Part shown: one piece after another, positions 9,369-18,704 of the stretch
Position numbering within the stretch: position 1 is the first letter of the stretch
Layout: each line of letters starts with the position of its first letter
Assembly (NCBI RefSeq): GCF_000424145.1
Contig: NZ_AUJI01000009.1
Location: 124,001 to 188,000 of the forward strand
Direction of reading: 5' to 3'
DNA from: Butyrivibrio sp. AC2005
GTDB taxonomy: Bacteria; Bacillota; Clostridia; Lachnospirales; Lachnospiraceae
DNA length: 64,000 bases
Translations under genes and position numbers: made by a program
Notes under the pieces: generated by a model
What the model saw: only the letters and a program-made list of their open reading frames with translations
Databases searched by the model: none
What the model was told of the DNA's origin: nothing

Positions 9369-10736
9369 TTGGAAGAAGAAAATCGCAGTTCCTTTTCGGG
9401 GAAAATCGGCTATGTGCTTGCGGCAGCAGGTGCATCGGTAGGACTTGGTAACATTTGGAGATTTCCGTATCTGTGCGCGAAATATGGCGGAGGAATATTC
9501 CTTCTTGTCTATATTATTCTTGCACTGACCTTCGGATACACCATGATTATTGCTGAGACTGCCATAGGACGTACTACTAAGAAGAGTCCTGTAGGAGCAT
9601 TCAGAGAGCTCGGAAAAAATGGACAGATGCAGATCGGTGGTTGGATTAACGCTATTATACCTATGCTGATTGTGCCGTATTATTCTGTTATTGGTGGATG
9701 GGTATGTAAATATCTGTACGAATATATAACAAATGATGTGCAGAACATTGCAGGTGATAGTTTCTTTGTTGATTTCATCACGGACGGCTCTAAGGCAGAG
9801 CTTTGGTTTATTATTTTCATGCTCCTGGTAGTTGTGGTTATTATCATGGGAGTAGAAAATGGTATTGAACGCGTATCTAAGATTATGATGCCTGTGCTTT
9901 TGGTTTTGGCAGTTATCATATGTATTTATTCCGTTTCAAGACCCGGAGCACTTAAGGGTGTGAAGTACATGCTTGTTCCGGATATGAAGCATTTCTCATG
10001 GATGACAGTAGTTTCAGCTATGGGGCAGATGTTCTACTCACTGTCAATAGCAATGGGTATTCTGATTACATTCGGTTCATATGTGAAAGAGGATGTAAGT
10101 ATTGAGGATTCTACAAGAAACGTTGAGTTTTTCGATACAGGCATAGCTATCCTTGCAAGCCTTATGATAATCCCGGCAGTATTTTCATTTTCAGGCGGAG
10201 ATCCTGATACCTTGAATGCGGGACCTTCACTTATGTTCATCACAATGCCCAAGATATTTGCCAGCATGGGACTTGGAAGGATAATCGGAATATTATTCTT
10301 TGCCCTCGTTCTTTTTGCAGCTGTTACAAGCGCTATTGCTCTTACTGAGAGTGCGGTTTCAACACTTACGGATGAAACAGGCTGCAGCAGGGGAAAGGCA
10401 ACAGGCGTAATGGTATTGATAATGCTTATTCTGGGAAGCTTATCTTCTCTTGGAAACGGACCGCTTGCAAATATAACTATATTTAAGATGCAGTTCCTGG
10501 ATTTCTTTGACTTCCTTACCAATTCTGTAATGATGCCTATAGCAGCATTTGCTACATGCATGCTTGTTACAAATCATATGGGTATTGAAAAGGTAGAAGA
10601 AGAGGTTATGCTGAACGGACATCCCTTCAGAAGAAGAGGAATATTCAGATTCATGATAAGGTTCCTGTGTCCACTGTTCGTAATTATAATTCTGTTCAGC
10701 TCAGTAGCGCAGGTGTTTGGACTTATCAGTTTTTAA
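9369..10736 (+). CDS. Sodium-dependent amino-acid symporter (NSS/LeuT family)
   Basis: Inner-membrane Na+-coupled transporter of the neurotransmitter:sodium symporter family, 455 aa, close to the size of LeuT- and MhsT-like proteins. The first helix shows the hallmark GYVLAAAGASVGLGNIWRFPY with the unwound Na+/substrate segment, followed by KYGGGIFLLVYI. About eleven helices are predicted. The start is TTG at 9369, with GGAGG 8-9 nt upstream; no better ATG is near. The substrate is most likely a neutral or aromatic amino acid, but this is family knowledge, not something visible. It stands alone between the sugar locus and the uracil permease. Confidence 0.88.
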   Translation: MEEENRSSFSGKIGYVLAAAGASVGLGNIWRFPYLCAKYGGGIFLLVYIILALTFGYTMIIAETAIGRTTKKSPVGAFRELGKNGQMQIGGWINAIIPMLIVPYYSVIGGWVCKYLYEYITNDVQNIAGDSFFVDFITDGSKAELWFIIFMLLVVVVIIMGVENGIERVSKIMMPVLLVLAVIICIYSVSRPGALKGVKYMLVPDMKHFSWMTVVSAMGQMFYSLSIAMGILITFGSYVKEDVSIEDSTRNVEFFDTGIAILASLMIIPAVFSFSGGDPDTLNAGPSLMFITMPKIFASMGLGRIIGILFFALVLFAAVTSAIALTESAVSTLTDETGCSRGKATGVMVLIMLILGSLSSLGNGPLANITIFKMQFLDFFDFLTNSVMMPIAAFATCMLVTNHMGIEKVEEEVMLNGHPFRRRGIFRFMIRFLCPLFVIIILFSSVAQVFGLISF

Positions 10737-10774
10737 GGAATTAAAAAAATACAATCGATATGTTTTGATTTTTC

Positions 10775-10838
10775 TTTATCTGTAAGAAAGTGCATGATAT
10801 AATTGATAGGGCTTCCGGTTAACCCCGGGAGCCTTTTT
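10775..10838 (+). terminator. hairpin with U-tract behind a TATAAT box
   Basis: GGCTTCCGG (10810-10818) pairs with CCGGGAGCC (10825-10833), followed by five T. A TATAAT box lies at 10798-10803 with a weak TTTATC 17 nt upstream at 10775-10780. Either this is the terminator of the symporter gene, or a promoter whose transcript opens with an attenuator hairpin in the 35 nt before the uracil permease ribosome site. Both readings are possible. Confidence 0.55.
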
Positions 10839-10872
10839 GTGTGTAAATGTATTCATAACGGAGGAGTAGAAA

Positions 10873-12255
10873 ATGGGAGAAAAAGGAAAAGCTATTTATG
10901 ATGCGTCCAAGCTGGGGAAGAAAAGAATGATGATTCTTGGTCTTCAGCACATGTTTGCAATGTTTGGTGCAACCATTCTTGTTCCGATACTGGTTAACAG
11001 CTATTTTCATGGCGAAGGCCTGTCGGTTCAGGTAACATTGTTTTTTGCGGGAGTTGGTACACTGTTGTTTCATCTGTTTGCCAAATTTAAGGTTCCTGCA
11101 TTCCTGGGGTCTTCATTTGCATTTCTTGGAGGTTTTGCAACAGTAGCCGAGCTTAACACAGGTAAATTTGCAGATATGTCATACGGAGAAAAACTTCCTT
11201 ATGCATGCGGTGGAATTGTAGTTGCAGGTCTTCTTTATCTGGTACTTTCATTATTCATTAAGCTTGTAGGTGTTAAGAAGGTAATGCATTTCCTTCCTCC
11301 GGTAGTTACAGGCCCGATCATTATCTGCATCGGATTATCACTTGCACCTTCAGCAGTCAGTAATGCAGCAGTTAATCCTGTCCTTGCTATAATAGCGCTT
11401 GCTATAGTAATCGCTTTCAATATATGGGGCAAAGGAATGTGGAAGATTATTCCTATTCTTATGGGGGTTGTAATATCCTATGTATGTGCGCTCGTTATGC
11501 ACCTTGCAGGCATGACTAATGTTGACGGAAGTGCGATTCTTGATTTTGCACCGATTGCTTCTGCAAGCTGGGTTGGTCTTCCGCCGTTCGTGATTGCTAA
11601 GTTTGACATTTCAGCAATTCTGGTTATGGCTCCTATCGCACTTGCTACTATGATGGAGCATGTAGGTGATATCTCAGCTATCTCTGCTACAACAGGCAAC
11701 AATTTCCTTGAAGATCCTGGTCTCCACAGAACTCTCTGGGGTGACGGTCTCGCTACAGCACTTGCAGGTCTCTTCGGTGGTCCTGCTAATACAACTTACG
11801 GTGAGAACACAGGTGTTCTTGAGCTCTCTAAGGTGTATGATCCCAAGGTTGTAAGACTTGCAGCAGTTTATGCTATAGTAATCAGCTTCATTCCGAAGAT
11901 TACCGATGTTATCGGAACAATGCCCACAGCTATTATTGGTGGTATAAGCTTTGTCCTTTACGGAATGATCTCAGCAATCGGTATCAGAAACGTGGTTGAG
12001 AACAAGGTTGACTTTACAAAGTCAAGAAATCTTATTGTGGCTGCAGTTATCCTGGTAACGGGGCTTGGCTTCTCAGGCGGACTTACCTTTGAAGTTGCAG
12101 GAACTTCGATTACTCTCACTTCACTTGCTCTTGCAGCTATTTTCGGAATCGCACTTAATGCTGTTCTTCCCGGAAATGACTACAACTTCGGTGAGAATTA
12201 TAAGGGCGATATAAACAGAGGAGTAAGCTTCAACAACCTTGAAAAGGGAGCTTGA
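10873..12255 (+). CDS. Uracil/xanthine permease (NCS2 family), probable uracil permease
   Basis: Nucleobase:cation symporter-2 protein, 460 aa, with ~14 helices. It starts GLQHMFAMFGATILVPIL, the NCS2 signature region. Substrate-site glutamates are present in ATMMEHVGDISAIS and GPANTTYGENTGVLELSKVYD, corresponding to the two uracil-contacting Glu of E. coli UraA. The Thr-Tyr-Gly-Glu-Asn version is typical of uracil permeases rather than xanthine/urate carriers. GGAGGAG lies before ATG. Upstream is the hairpin/TATAAT element at 10775-10838; downstream is a long terminator hairpin. It is likely a single-gene unit for pyrimidine salvage. Confidence 0.88.
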   Translation: MGEKGKAIYDASKLGKKRMMILGLQHMFAMFGATILVPILVNSYFHGEGLSVQVTLFFAGVGTLLFHLFAKFKVPAFLGSSFAFLGGFATVAELNTGKFADMSYGEKLPYACGGIVVAGLLYLVLSLFIKLVGVKKVMHFLPPVVTGPIIICIGLSLAPSAVSNAAVNPVLAIIALAIVIAFNIWGKGMWKIIPILMGVVISYVCALVMHLAGMTNVDGSAILDFAPIASASWVGLPPFVIAKFDISAILVMAPIALATMMEHVGDISAISATTGNNFLEDPGLHRTLWGDGLATALAGLFGGPANTTYGENTGVLELSKVYDPKVVRLAAVYAIVISFIPKITDVIGTMPTAIIGGISFVLYGMISAIGIRNVVENKVDFTKSRNLIVAAVILVTGLGFSGGLTFEVAGTSITLTSLALAAIFGIALNAVLPGNDYNFGENYKGDINRGVSFNNLEKGA

Positions 12256-12294
12256 TAGTACGAAATATTAAACTTTTCTAAACAAGATATAGTG

Positions 12295-12339
12295 AGCGCT
12301 GTGTGTGGTATGATTACCATATATGGCGCTTATTTTTTC
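12295..12339 (+). terminator. strong terminator of the uracil permease gene
   Basis: AGCGCTGTGTGTGGTA (12295-12310) pairs over all 16 positions, counting G-U pairs, with TACCATATATGGCGCT (12315-12330), with a TGAT loop, followed by TATTTTTTC. An outer ATAGTG/CACTAT pair (12289-12294, 12339-12344) extends the dyad. Confidence 0.85.
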
Positions 12340-12359
12340 ACTATTATAGGGGGTTACAT

Positions 12360-13835
12360 ATGCTTAGAGATTTCGTGGTAACTGATATTCCGGAAGAGGA
12401 AGAGTTAAGAGCAAAGCTAAAAGAAGAGAGAGCAAAATTAAATGCTTTTCAGATGAAAATAAAGGAAGCGGGGCTTCCTGTAATGGTGCTGTTTGAGGGA
12501 TGGAATGCCGCAGGAAAAGGTGCAGTTATAGGAAAGGTAATAAGAAATATCGATCCCAGATTTTTCAAGGTGGCAACTTTGGACAGAGAGCCCAGCAATG
12601 AGGAAAAGAGGTATCCCTTCTTATATAGATATATCAGGGAGATCCCGGAGGCAGGAAAATTCCAGTTCTTTGATACCTGTTGGATGGAGGAAATTGTTGA
12701 TGGTGTTCTCAAAGGTGAGATGGATGATGAGACCTATGCTACGAGAGTGCATTCCATCAATGTGATGGAGAGGCAGCTGTGTGACAATGGCTACCTTGTT
12801 GTGAAGTTTTTCATGAATATATCCCAAAAAGAACAGAAGGAGCGCATGGGAAAGCTTCTTGATAACAAGAATACGCGTTGGCGTGTAACTGATGAGGATA
12901 TAAAGCAGAATAAGCACTATGATGAGATTCAGGAGGTGTATGACAAGTATCTTAACGACACAAATCAGTCAAGAACACCCTGGTATATTATAGATGCAAC
13001 TGATAGGAAATATGCTGAGCTTCAGGTTTTGCAGTTTCTTAATCAGGGTATAGACATTGCTTTGAAGAACCACGCACTGAATGTGCCAATACTTCAGAAT
13101 ACTTTCCCTATGGAGAAGGTGCAGAAACTCTCTGATATTCCGCTTAACGATAAGTTTCTTACGGATGAGGAATATAAGCTTGAGCTTAAGAAACTGCAAA
13201 AGGAGCTCAAGGAGCTTGGAAATAAGGCCTACAGAAAAAAGCTTCCTGTAATTATTGCTTATGAAGGCTGGGATGCAGCAGGTAAAGGAGGAAATATAAA
13301 AAGAATTACAGCAGCTTTGGATCCAAGGGACTATGTTGTTGAGCCCATTGCGAGCCCTGAGCCTCATGAGAAGGCAAGGCACTATCTCTGGAGATTCTGG
13401 ACAAGACTTCCCAAGACAGGACATATCACTATTTTTGACAGAACCTGGTATGGACGCGTTATGGTTGAGAGGCTTGAGGGATTCTGCTCTGAGAATGACT
13501 GGCAGAGAGCTTACAACGAGATAAATGAATTTGAAAAAGAACTCCATGACTGGGGTGCAGTTATAATTAAGTTCTGGGTGCAGATAGATAAGGATACCCA
13601 GCTTGCCAGATTTACCGACAGACAGAATACTGCTGAAAAACAGTGGAAGATAACGGATGAGGACTGGCGAAACAGAGAGAAGTGGGATCTTTATGAAAGT
13701 GCGATAGATGAAATGATCGCTAAGACCAGTACAACCTTTGCACCTTGGCATGTGCTTGAATCGGTGGATAAAAAGTATGCGAGAATTAAGGCACTCAGGA
13801 TTGTGATAGAAGAGATGAAGAAGGCATTAAAATAG
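12360..13835 (+). CDS. pap: Two-domain PPK2 (polyphosphate:AMP phosphotransferase type)
   Basis: Polyphosphate kinase 2 of the fused two-domain class, 491 aa, which transfers phosphate from polyphosphate to AMP to make ADP. Domain 1 has Walker A EGWNAAGKG near residue 45 and FFDTCWMEEIV where active copies carry an Asp-Arg-x-Trp-Tyr-x-Arg block. Domain 2 has EGWDAAGKG near residue 300 and the intact IFDRTWYGRVMVERLEG. In characterised fused PPK2s the C-terminal copy is the active one, which matches what is seen. I start at ATG 12360 (AGGGGG before it) rather than 19 codons upstream, where the frame overlaps the terminator. Nothing nearby links it to a pathway. Confidence 0.88.
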   Translation: MLRDFVVTDIPEEEELRAKLKEERAKLNAFQMKIKEAGLPVMVLFEGWNAAGKGAVIGKVIRNIDPRFFKVATLDREPSNEEKRYPFLYRYIREIPEAGKFQFFDTCWMEEIVDGVLKGEMDDETYATRVHSINVMERQLCDNGYLVVKFFMNISQKEQKERMGKLLDNKNTRWRVTDEDIKQNKHYDEIQEVYDKYLNDTNQSRTPWYIIDATDRKYAELQVLQFLNQGIDIALKNHALNVPILQNTFPMEKVQKLSDIPLNDKFLTDEEYKLELKKLQKELKELGNKAYRKKLPVIIAYEGWDAAGKGGNIKRITAALDPRDYVVEPIASPEPHEKARHYLWRFWTRLPKTGHITIFDRTWYGRVMVERLEGFCSENDWQRAYNEINEFEKELHDWGAVIIKFWVQIDKDTQLARFTDRQNTAEKQWKITDEDWRNREKWDLYESAIDEMIAKTSTTFAPWHVLESVDKKYARIKALRIVIEEMKKALK

Positions 13836-13863
13836 AGGGGAAGGCATTCCCCTCATCCGCCCT
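13835..13863. repeat. truncated copy of a REP-like palindromic repeat (minus orientation)
   Basis: GAGGGGAA-GGCA-TTCCCCTC (13835-13854) forms a hairpin over the stop codon of the PPK2 gene. Bases 13849-13863 read on the minus strand as AGGGCGGATGAGGGG, identical to the end of the element at 57866-57911 and close to that at 54006-54053. Confidence 0.6.
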
Positions 13864-13875
13864 GTATACTTTATT

Positions 13876-13960
13876 GCCCCTGCATAGTATATGTGAAATT
13901 TCAATCGATTATGTACGAAGTACAACGAGATTGAAACTTCCATATATACTATGCAGGGGC
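13876..13960. repeat. 85-nt near-perfect palindrome between convergent genes
   Basis: The left arm begins GCCCCTGCATAGTATAT and the right arm ends ATATACTATGCAGGGGC; each arm is about 31 nt with few mismatches, continuing to TTTCAATC/GATTGAAA. The centre TGTAC-GAA-GTACA adds a further stem. As RNA it would fold into one long hairpin. It separates the PPK2 gene from a convergent AraC gene and could end transcription from both sides, though no T-run follows. A small non-autonomous palindromic element is also possible. Confidence 0.7.
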
Positions 13961-13965
13961 GTACT

Positions 13966-15216
13966 TTAGTTACTCATAACGTTTTTCTGCATGGCCCGTT
14001 CTCTGAATTCCTTGGGCGTAAGATCTGTCTTTTTCTTAAATATACAATTGAAGTAGCTCTGTGAGCTGAAGTTTAATAAGGTACTGATCTCAAGATATGA
14101 AAGCTCTGTATTTGTGAGAAGGTGCTTGGCTTCGTTTACCCTTAGATCCTGCATGAAATCTGTAATTGATGAACCGGTTTCTTTATTAAACAGTGCTGAT
14201 AAGTATTTTGCTGAGATATGCAGCTCTTTTGCCAGCTCATCTAAGCTTATCCTATCGGGCAGGCGCTCGATAATACGCTGTATGCATTTGTTTGTCATAG
14301 GTGAATACGAATCGTTGGTATATTTGCTCATGTCATGAGAGTTACGTGCAAATTCAATAGCACATTTTTCAACGATTTTGGCAATTGTCTCGTAGTTTTT
14401 GGCATCAATCAGCTTTGTGGAATATTTCTGATATCTGCTGTAGCTGGATATGCTGTCATTTCCGCTTTCATGTGAGGCAACTCTTGCAAGAGTAAGTAGC
14501 TCGGAAGCTCTGACCTTACTGCTCTGAACAGATGCCTTGTTGGGGAACAGGATGCCCATGGTATGCTCGTCCTTGAACATGGAATATAGCTGATAGGTGT
14601 TACCGTTTGTGATATAAACCTGGAAAAAATCTTCCAGTCTGCAAAGCTCGGAAATCTCGTCGGAATTAAATACATCATCTTCGGATGACAGAATTTCATA
14701 GGAATCTTCTTCGGAAGAGTATTTGTTTATTACAGCAGAAATATTGTCTGATTCAAAAGTGGGTGGAATTACATCAATAACCTGTTTGAGGAAGTTGGTT
14801 ATCTCAAGCTTGAAATCTTCAACGTCCATAACCGGAAGGGCGCGTGAAAGGACACGCTTTTGCTCTGCGAACAGATTGCCCGAAAAGCCAAGCTCCGGCC
14901 ATATTGTTTCTGTAGGATTAACAGTGAGCACAGGACCAACAACCATAGTGTAGGTGCTGTGCTTTCCTATAGTATATGAAAATTCAAAATACATTACGTA
15001 GGGATTATCCAGATTGAGATGATAACCTTCTATGGAATGTGCAAGCATAAAGTTCCTCGCAAGAGGGCGCACGCACTCAAAAAGGTTCAGGATAGCAGCA
15101 GTGGAAAAATTGGTATATGCTACTTCCAGATTCTGATCAAAGAACCATATGGGTACTTTTTTCTCCTGATAATAACTCTCCAGTCTCCATTTAACCAAAG
15201 AAGTATTTGTCTGCAT
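13966..15216 (-). CDS. AraC-type transcriptional regulator next to the Opp operon
   Basis: Regulator of 416 aa with a C-terminal AraC helix-turn-helix pair (RISLDELAKELHISAKYLSALFN and YLEISTLLNFSSQSYFNCIFKK, then DLTPKEFRERA). The ~300-residue N-terminal part is large for AraC proteins and has no family I can name; it resembles the sensing part of peptide- or surface-protein-associated AraC regulators of Firmicutes. Start chosen at ATG 15216, which follows AAGGA by 9 nt; an ATG 17 codons upstream lacks a ribosome site. It is divergent from the oligopeptide-binding protein gene, so control of that operon is the simplest inference. Confidence 0.82.
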   Translation of the reverse strand: MQTNTSLVKWRLESYYQEKKVPIWFFDQNLEVAYTNFSTAAILNLFECVRPLARNFMLAHSIEGYHLNLDNPYVMYFEFSYTIGKHSTYTMVVGPVLTVNPTETIWPELGFSGNLFAEQKRVLSRALPVMDVEDFKLEITNFLKQVIDVIPPTFESDNISAVINKYSSEEDSYEILSSEDDVFNSDEISELCRLEDFFQVYITNGNTYQLYSMFKDEHTMGILFPNKASVQSSKVRASELLTLARVASHESGNDSISSYSRYQKYSTKLIDAKNYETIAKIVEKCAIEFARNSHDMSKYTNDSYSPMTNKCIQRIIERLPDRISLDELAKELHISAKYLSALFNKETGSSITDFMQDLRVNEAKHLLTNTELSYLEISTLLNFSSQSYFNCIFKKKTDLTPKEFRERAMQKNVMSN

Positions 15217-15553
15217 AAAGTGTCTTCCTTGTCCCCTCAAAACGATTACAACGCTCCCAAACTTCATATTAATGTAGTAATTTTGCTTATCAAATTACCA
15301 AGGTAAATTCTACATTATAATGTGCGAAAATACAAATTAATTGAGCAATATTTGTTATATGCGCAAGTTTTGTATGTGAAATATGCCCATAAGCAGCTAG
15401 TTAAATTTCGATTAAATGTGAATAATGAACAAAAGCGGAAATTTTTTTATGGATGTGGAATTTTTGATATAAACAATTATGAACATTTTATTAAAATTCT
15501 ATTATCAACTTATGAGCATATAGCTCACAACAAAAATGAAAGGGAGGTAAGTT
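15217..15553. promoter_or_regulatory. divergent spacer between AraC regulator and Opp operon
   Basis: No credible gene. A 12-bp perfect palindrome ACATTATAATGT (15312-15323) contains a TATAAT box readable on both strands. A TGAGC-ATATA-GCTCA dyad lies at 15513-15527, just before the GGGAGG ribosome site (15541-15546) of the binding-protein gene. No strong -35 is evident on either strand. Confidence 0.4.
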
Positions 15554-17533
15554 ATGAAGAAGAACTTACAGAAGGTTATGTCACTTCTGTGTGTATCCGC
15601 ATTATCACTTTCCATGCTTGCAGGATGTGGCGGCGGAAACAACGGTGGCACAACAACAACTGAGACTCCGGCAGCTACAGAAGAGGCTTCTACAGAAGCT
15701 CCTGCAGCAGAGGAGAAAACAGAAGACACAGCTGAAGAGACAACCGAAGAGACAACCGAGGAGACAACCGAGGAGACAACCGAGGAAACAACTGAGGAAG
15801 CTGCTGAAGAGACAACGGAAGAAGCTTCTGCAGACGGTGAGTCAACACCCAGAAACGAGACTCTTTATGAGGCTGGTCAGCAGTGGGGAACAATCAATGA
15901 CTGGAACCCTATGTCAGCTAACTCAAACAACGGTCTTGCACTTTCCGCAAATGATGTTGCACGTGAACTTGTATATGAGACATTGTTCATGTTCAATCCT
16001 CTTGACGGCGAGCTCTATCCTCTTCTTGGTACAGAGTATAGCTGGAATGACGATAACACAGAGCTTACTGTAAAGCTTAATGCTGATGCTAAGTGGAGCG
16101 ATGGTACTGCATTCACAGCAGAGGATGTTGCATATACTTATGATACACATGTTAAGTATCAGTCTTCACAGGGTTCAGATTTCTCAACCTATGTTGATGC
16201 TGTAGAAGCTGTTGATGATGCAACAGTTCTAATCAAGGCTAAGGTTGAAGGCGGTAAGGCTATTAACCCTCTTAAAGTTACATCAATGCTTAATACAATG
16301 TACATGATGCAGAAGGCTTATCTGCAGACTGTAGAAGAGAGAAACGGCGAGGATGCTGATAAGGTTAAGCAGGATACAATGGAAGATATGGCTCATACAG
16401 GCCCTTATGCTCCTTACATCTCTAACGATCAGAAGGCTGTACTTCAGAGAGATGACAACTATTGGGGACAGGCTGATTCAATGTGGGGCAAGCTTCCTGT
16501 TCCGAAGTACATCGCTCATACAATTTATAAGGACAATGCAGCAGGACAGGTTGCTCTTTCACAGGGCGAAGTTGATGTCTGCCAGCAGTTCATCACAGAT
16601 GTACAGAACCTTTGGTTAGAGGATCAGCTTCCGATTTCAACATGGCTTGATGAAGCTCCTTACGGACAGTGCGAAGCTATTCCTTCAATGTTCTTCAACG
16701 TAGAGAGAGAAGGCCTTGATCAGAAGGAAGTTCGTCGTGCAATTGCTATGGCAGTTGACTATGAGCAGATTATTGCATCAGCTATGTCAGGTCAGTCACC
16801 TACATTTGACGAGTATCCGAGATCTATTGTTGGACCTACAGCAGGTGAGAGAAAGTATGTAGACTTTGATGCTATTGCAGATCTTCAGTGGGAGAACGCA
16901 GATGTAGACGGCGCTAACAAGCTCCTTGACGATGCAGGTATCGTTGATGGCGATGGAGACGGAATCCGTGAGTACAATGGTAAGAACCTTTCCTTCAAGG
17001 CTGAGTGCCCTTCAGGATGGTCAGACTGGAACGCTTCAATGGAAATCGTAGCAGCAGCCGGTGAGAAGATTGGTATCGATATCCAGACATACTTCCCTGA
17101 GGCTTCTTCATTCTACGATGACATGACAACCTGCAACTTCGATATTTGCATGTGGTCAGCTCCCGGTGCAGGTGTTATGAACCCTTACTCAAAGGGAATG
17201 TTCTACTTCTCAGAAGAGTATGCAAAGCTTGCATCTAACTGGAGTGGTAACTTCGGACATTATATGAATGATGACGCTGAAGCTATCCTTGAGGCTATTC
17301 CTACAGAGACTGACGAAGCTAAACTTAAAGAGTACTATACAGAGCTTTCAAGAATACTCCTTGAAGAGTGCCCTGCAGTTGCTCTTATGTATCGTCCTCA
17401 GCTGTTCTATGCTGTAAACGAATCTGTATGGACAAACTTCCCTGCAGCTGATGATGGAAGAAATATTCCTCCGACAGACTGCACAGATGGTTATGGTATT
17501 GCAGCACTTTACGAGCTTGAGCTTGTTGAGTAA
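15554..17533 (+). CDS. Oligopeptide-type ABC substrate-binding lipoprotein
   Basis: Family-5 (OppA/DppA-like) extracellular binding protein, 659 aa, which is long for the family. The signal peptide ends in lipobox LAGC (LSMLAGCGGG). Residues ~45-95 form an acidic linker with a run of Glu-Glu-Thr-Thr repeats encoded by a 12-nt repeat at 15734-15799. The binding fold follows, with WSDGTAFTAEDVAYTYD, RDDNYWG and GIVDGDGDGIREYNG typical of the family. Permeases and ATPases follow in the standard order. The long linker probably carries the binding domain away from the membrane through the wall. Peptide as ligand is inferred; some family members bind oligosaccharides. Confidence 0.88.
   Translation: MKKNLQKVMSLLCVSALSLSMLAGCGGGNNGGTTTTETPAATEEASTEAPAAEEKTEDTAEETTEETTEETTEETTEETTEEAAEETTEEASADGESTPRNETLYEAGQQWGTINDWNPMSANSNNGLALSANDVARELVYETLFMFNPLDGELYPLLGTEYSWNDDNTELTVKLNADAKWSDGTAFTAEDVAYTYDTHVKYQSSQGSDFSTYVDAVEAVDDATVLIKAKVEGGKAINPLKVTSMLNTMYMMQKAYLQTVEERNGEDADKVKQDTMEDMAHTGPYAPYISNDQKAVLQRDDNYWGQADSMWGKLPVPKYIAHTIYKDNAAGQVALSQGEVDVCQQFITDVQNLWLEDQLPISTWLDEAPYGQCEAIPSMFFNVEREGLDQKEVRRAIAMAVDYEQIIASAMSGQSPTFDEYPRSIVGPTAGERKYVDFDAIADLQWENADVDGANKLLDDAGIVDGDGDGIREYNGKNLSFKAECPSGWSDWNASMEIVAAAGEKIGIDIQTYFPEASSFYDDMTTCNFDICMWSAPGAGVMNPYSKGMFYFSEEYAKLASNWSGNFGHYMNDDAEAILEAIPTETDEAKLKEYYTELSRILLEECPAVALMYRPQLFYAVNESVWTNFPAADDGRNIPPTDCTDGYGIAALYELELVE
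15734..15799 (+). repeat. 12-nt in-frame tandem repeat (Glu-Glu-Thr-Thr)
   Basis: About 5.5 copies of GAAGAGACAACC-like units lie in frame within the lipoprotein linker. Such runs can change copy number by slippage and thereby linker length. Confidence 0.85.
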
Positions 17534-17565
17534 TTCATATGAATTAAATATCTGACTGAAAACTG

Positions 17566-17633
17566 GGGCTGCCGTTAGTGGCAAAAACGCTTTCGGCAGC
17601 CCTTTTTTTACCAAAAATCGCCGATTTTTTGGT
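17566..17633 (+). terminator. double terminator/attenuator between binding protein and permease genes
   Basis: GGGCTGCCG (17566-17574) pairs with CGGCAGCCC (17594-17602), then seven T. A second inverted repeat ACCAAAAATCG/CGATTTTTTGGT follows (17610-17633). This would keep permease expression below that of the binding protein. Confidence 0.8.
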
Positions 17634-17685
17634 GAAAAACACAACTATTTACCGGCGTAAGTTAGCAGAAGGGAGGTTTCTTCAA

Positions 17686-18690
17686 TTGAAAGGGTATAAA
17701 AAATACTATGGTCAGAAATTATTCTGGTATTTTCTGACACTCATATTCGCCGTAATCCTCAATTTCATTCTGCCGCGCCTGATGCCCGGAAATCCTGTTT
17801 CCGCTATAGCATCAAAGGCAGTAAGCGGTATGACGGATTCAACGGCTATCCAGAAGGTTTTAAATGATTATGCTACAAAATTCGGTATCAATGAGCCGAT
17901 GTACAAACAGTTTTTCATGTGGCTTGGAAATGCATTAAAGGGTGACTTCGGTGTTTCCTTCAGCCAGTATCCCAGACCTGTTTCCGATATAATCGCAAAT
18001 GCTGTATGGTGGACAGTTTGCTTACAGCTTCCTGCAATTATTGTTGGATGGATTCTCGGAAACATTCTCGGTGCGATTGCCGCTTATATCAAAGGTGCTT
18101 TTGATAAGGTAATCCTTCCTGTATTCCTTTTTATAGGAAACATTCCGGCATTTGGTATGGCAACAGTTCTTCTTTATCTGTTTGCTATCAAGCTTAAGAT
18201 TGCTCCTTCATCAGGTGGTTACGGATATGATCTTATTCCATCTATGAGCTGGACTTTCATGAAATCGATAATCGCGCATTACCAGCTTCCTTTCTGGTCA
18301 ATCGTTCTTATTACAATCGGCGGACAGGCAATCGGTATGCGTTCAATGTCAATATATGAGTTAAATGCGGACTACGTTAAATACTCAAGATTCCTTGGAA
18401 TCAAGGATAGAAAGATTGTAGGCTATGTGTTCAGAAACGCTATGCTTCCTCAGATCACAGGTCTTGCACTTTCACTCGGAACCATGATGGGTGGTGCTCT
18501 TGTTGCAGAGATGATTTTCTCATATCCCGGACTTGGAATGACACTTCTTTCAGCTGTAAATGGTCAGGACTATCCGCTGCTTTCAGCTTGTACACTCATC
18601 ATTACAATCATGGTACTTATTGCCAACCTTGCGGTCGAACTCCTCTATGGTGTTATTGATCCTCGAGTTAAGGCTAATCAGCAGGATTAA
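17686..18690 (+). CDS. OppB/DppB-type ABC permease
   Basis: Inner-membrane permease, 334 aa, of the peptide-type importer. It begins [19 protein letters not shown] and carries [21 protein letters not shown] and the EAA loop [26 protein letters not shown], all normal for the family. The frame can be extended upstream through the terminator region, but TTG 17686 with GGGAGG 9 nt before it is clearly the start. The next permease gene starts 14 nt after its stop. Confidence 0.9.
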   Translation: MKGYKKYYGQKLFWYFLTLIFAVILNFILPRLMPGNPVSAIASKAVSGMTDSTAIQKVLNDYATKFGINEPMYKQFFMWLGNALKGDFGVSFSQYPRPVSDIIANAVWWTVCLQLPAIIVGWILGNILGAIAAYIKGAFDKVILPVFLFIGNIPAFGMATVLLYLFAIKLKIAPSSGGYGYDLIPSMSWTFMKSIIAHYQLPFWSIVLITIGGQAIGMRSMSIYELNADYVKYSRFLGIKDRKIVGYVFRNAMLPQITGLALSLGTMMGGALVAEMIFSYPGLGMTLLSAVNGQDYPLLSACTLIITIMVLIANLAVELLYGVIDPRVKANQQD

Positions 18691-18704
18691 GGAGGGAATG
18701 AAAA

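Noticed and set aside
10775..10838. PyrR-type attenuator before the uracil permease
   Set aside because: Position is right, but I could not find the conserved PyrR anti-antiterminator sequence or a second alternative stem.
12969..13751. 260-codon minus-strand frame
   Set aside because: Lies wholly inside the PPK2 gene, whose motifs are certain; composition is that of an antisense shadow.
15322..15663. 113-codon frame upstream of the oligopeptide-binding protein
   Set aside because: It overlaps the signal-peptide region of the lipoprotein gene in another frame, has no ribosome site and no protein-like composition.
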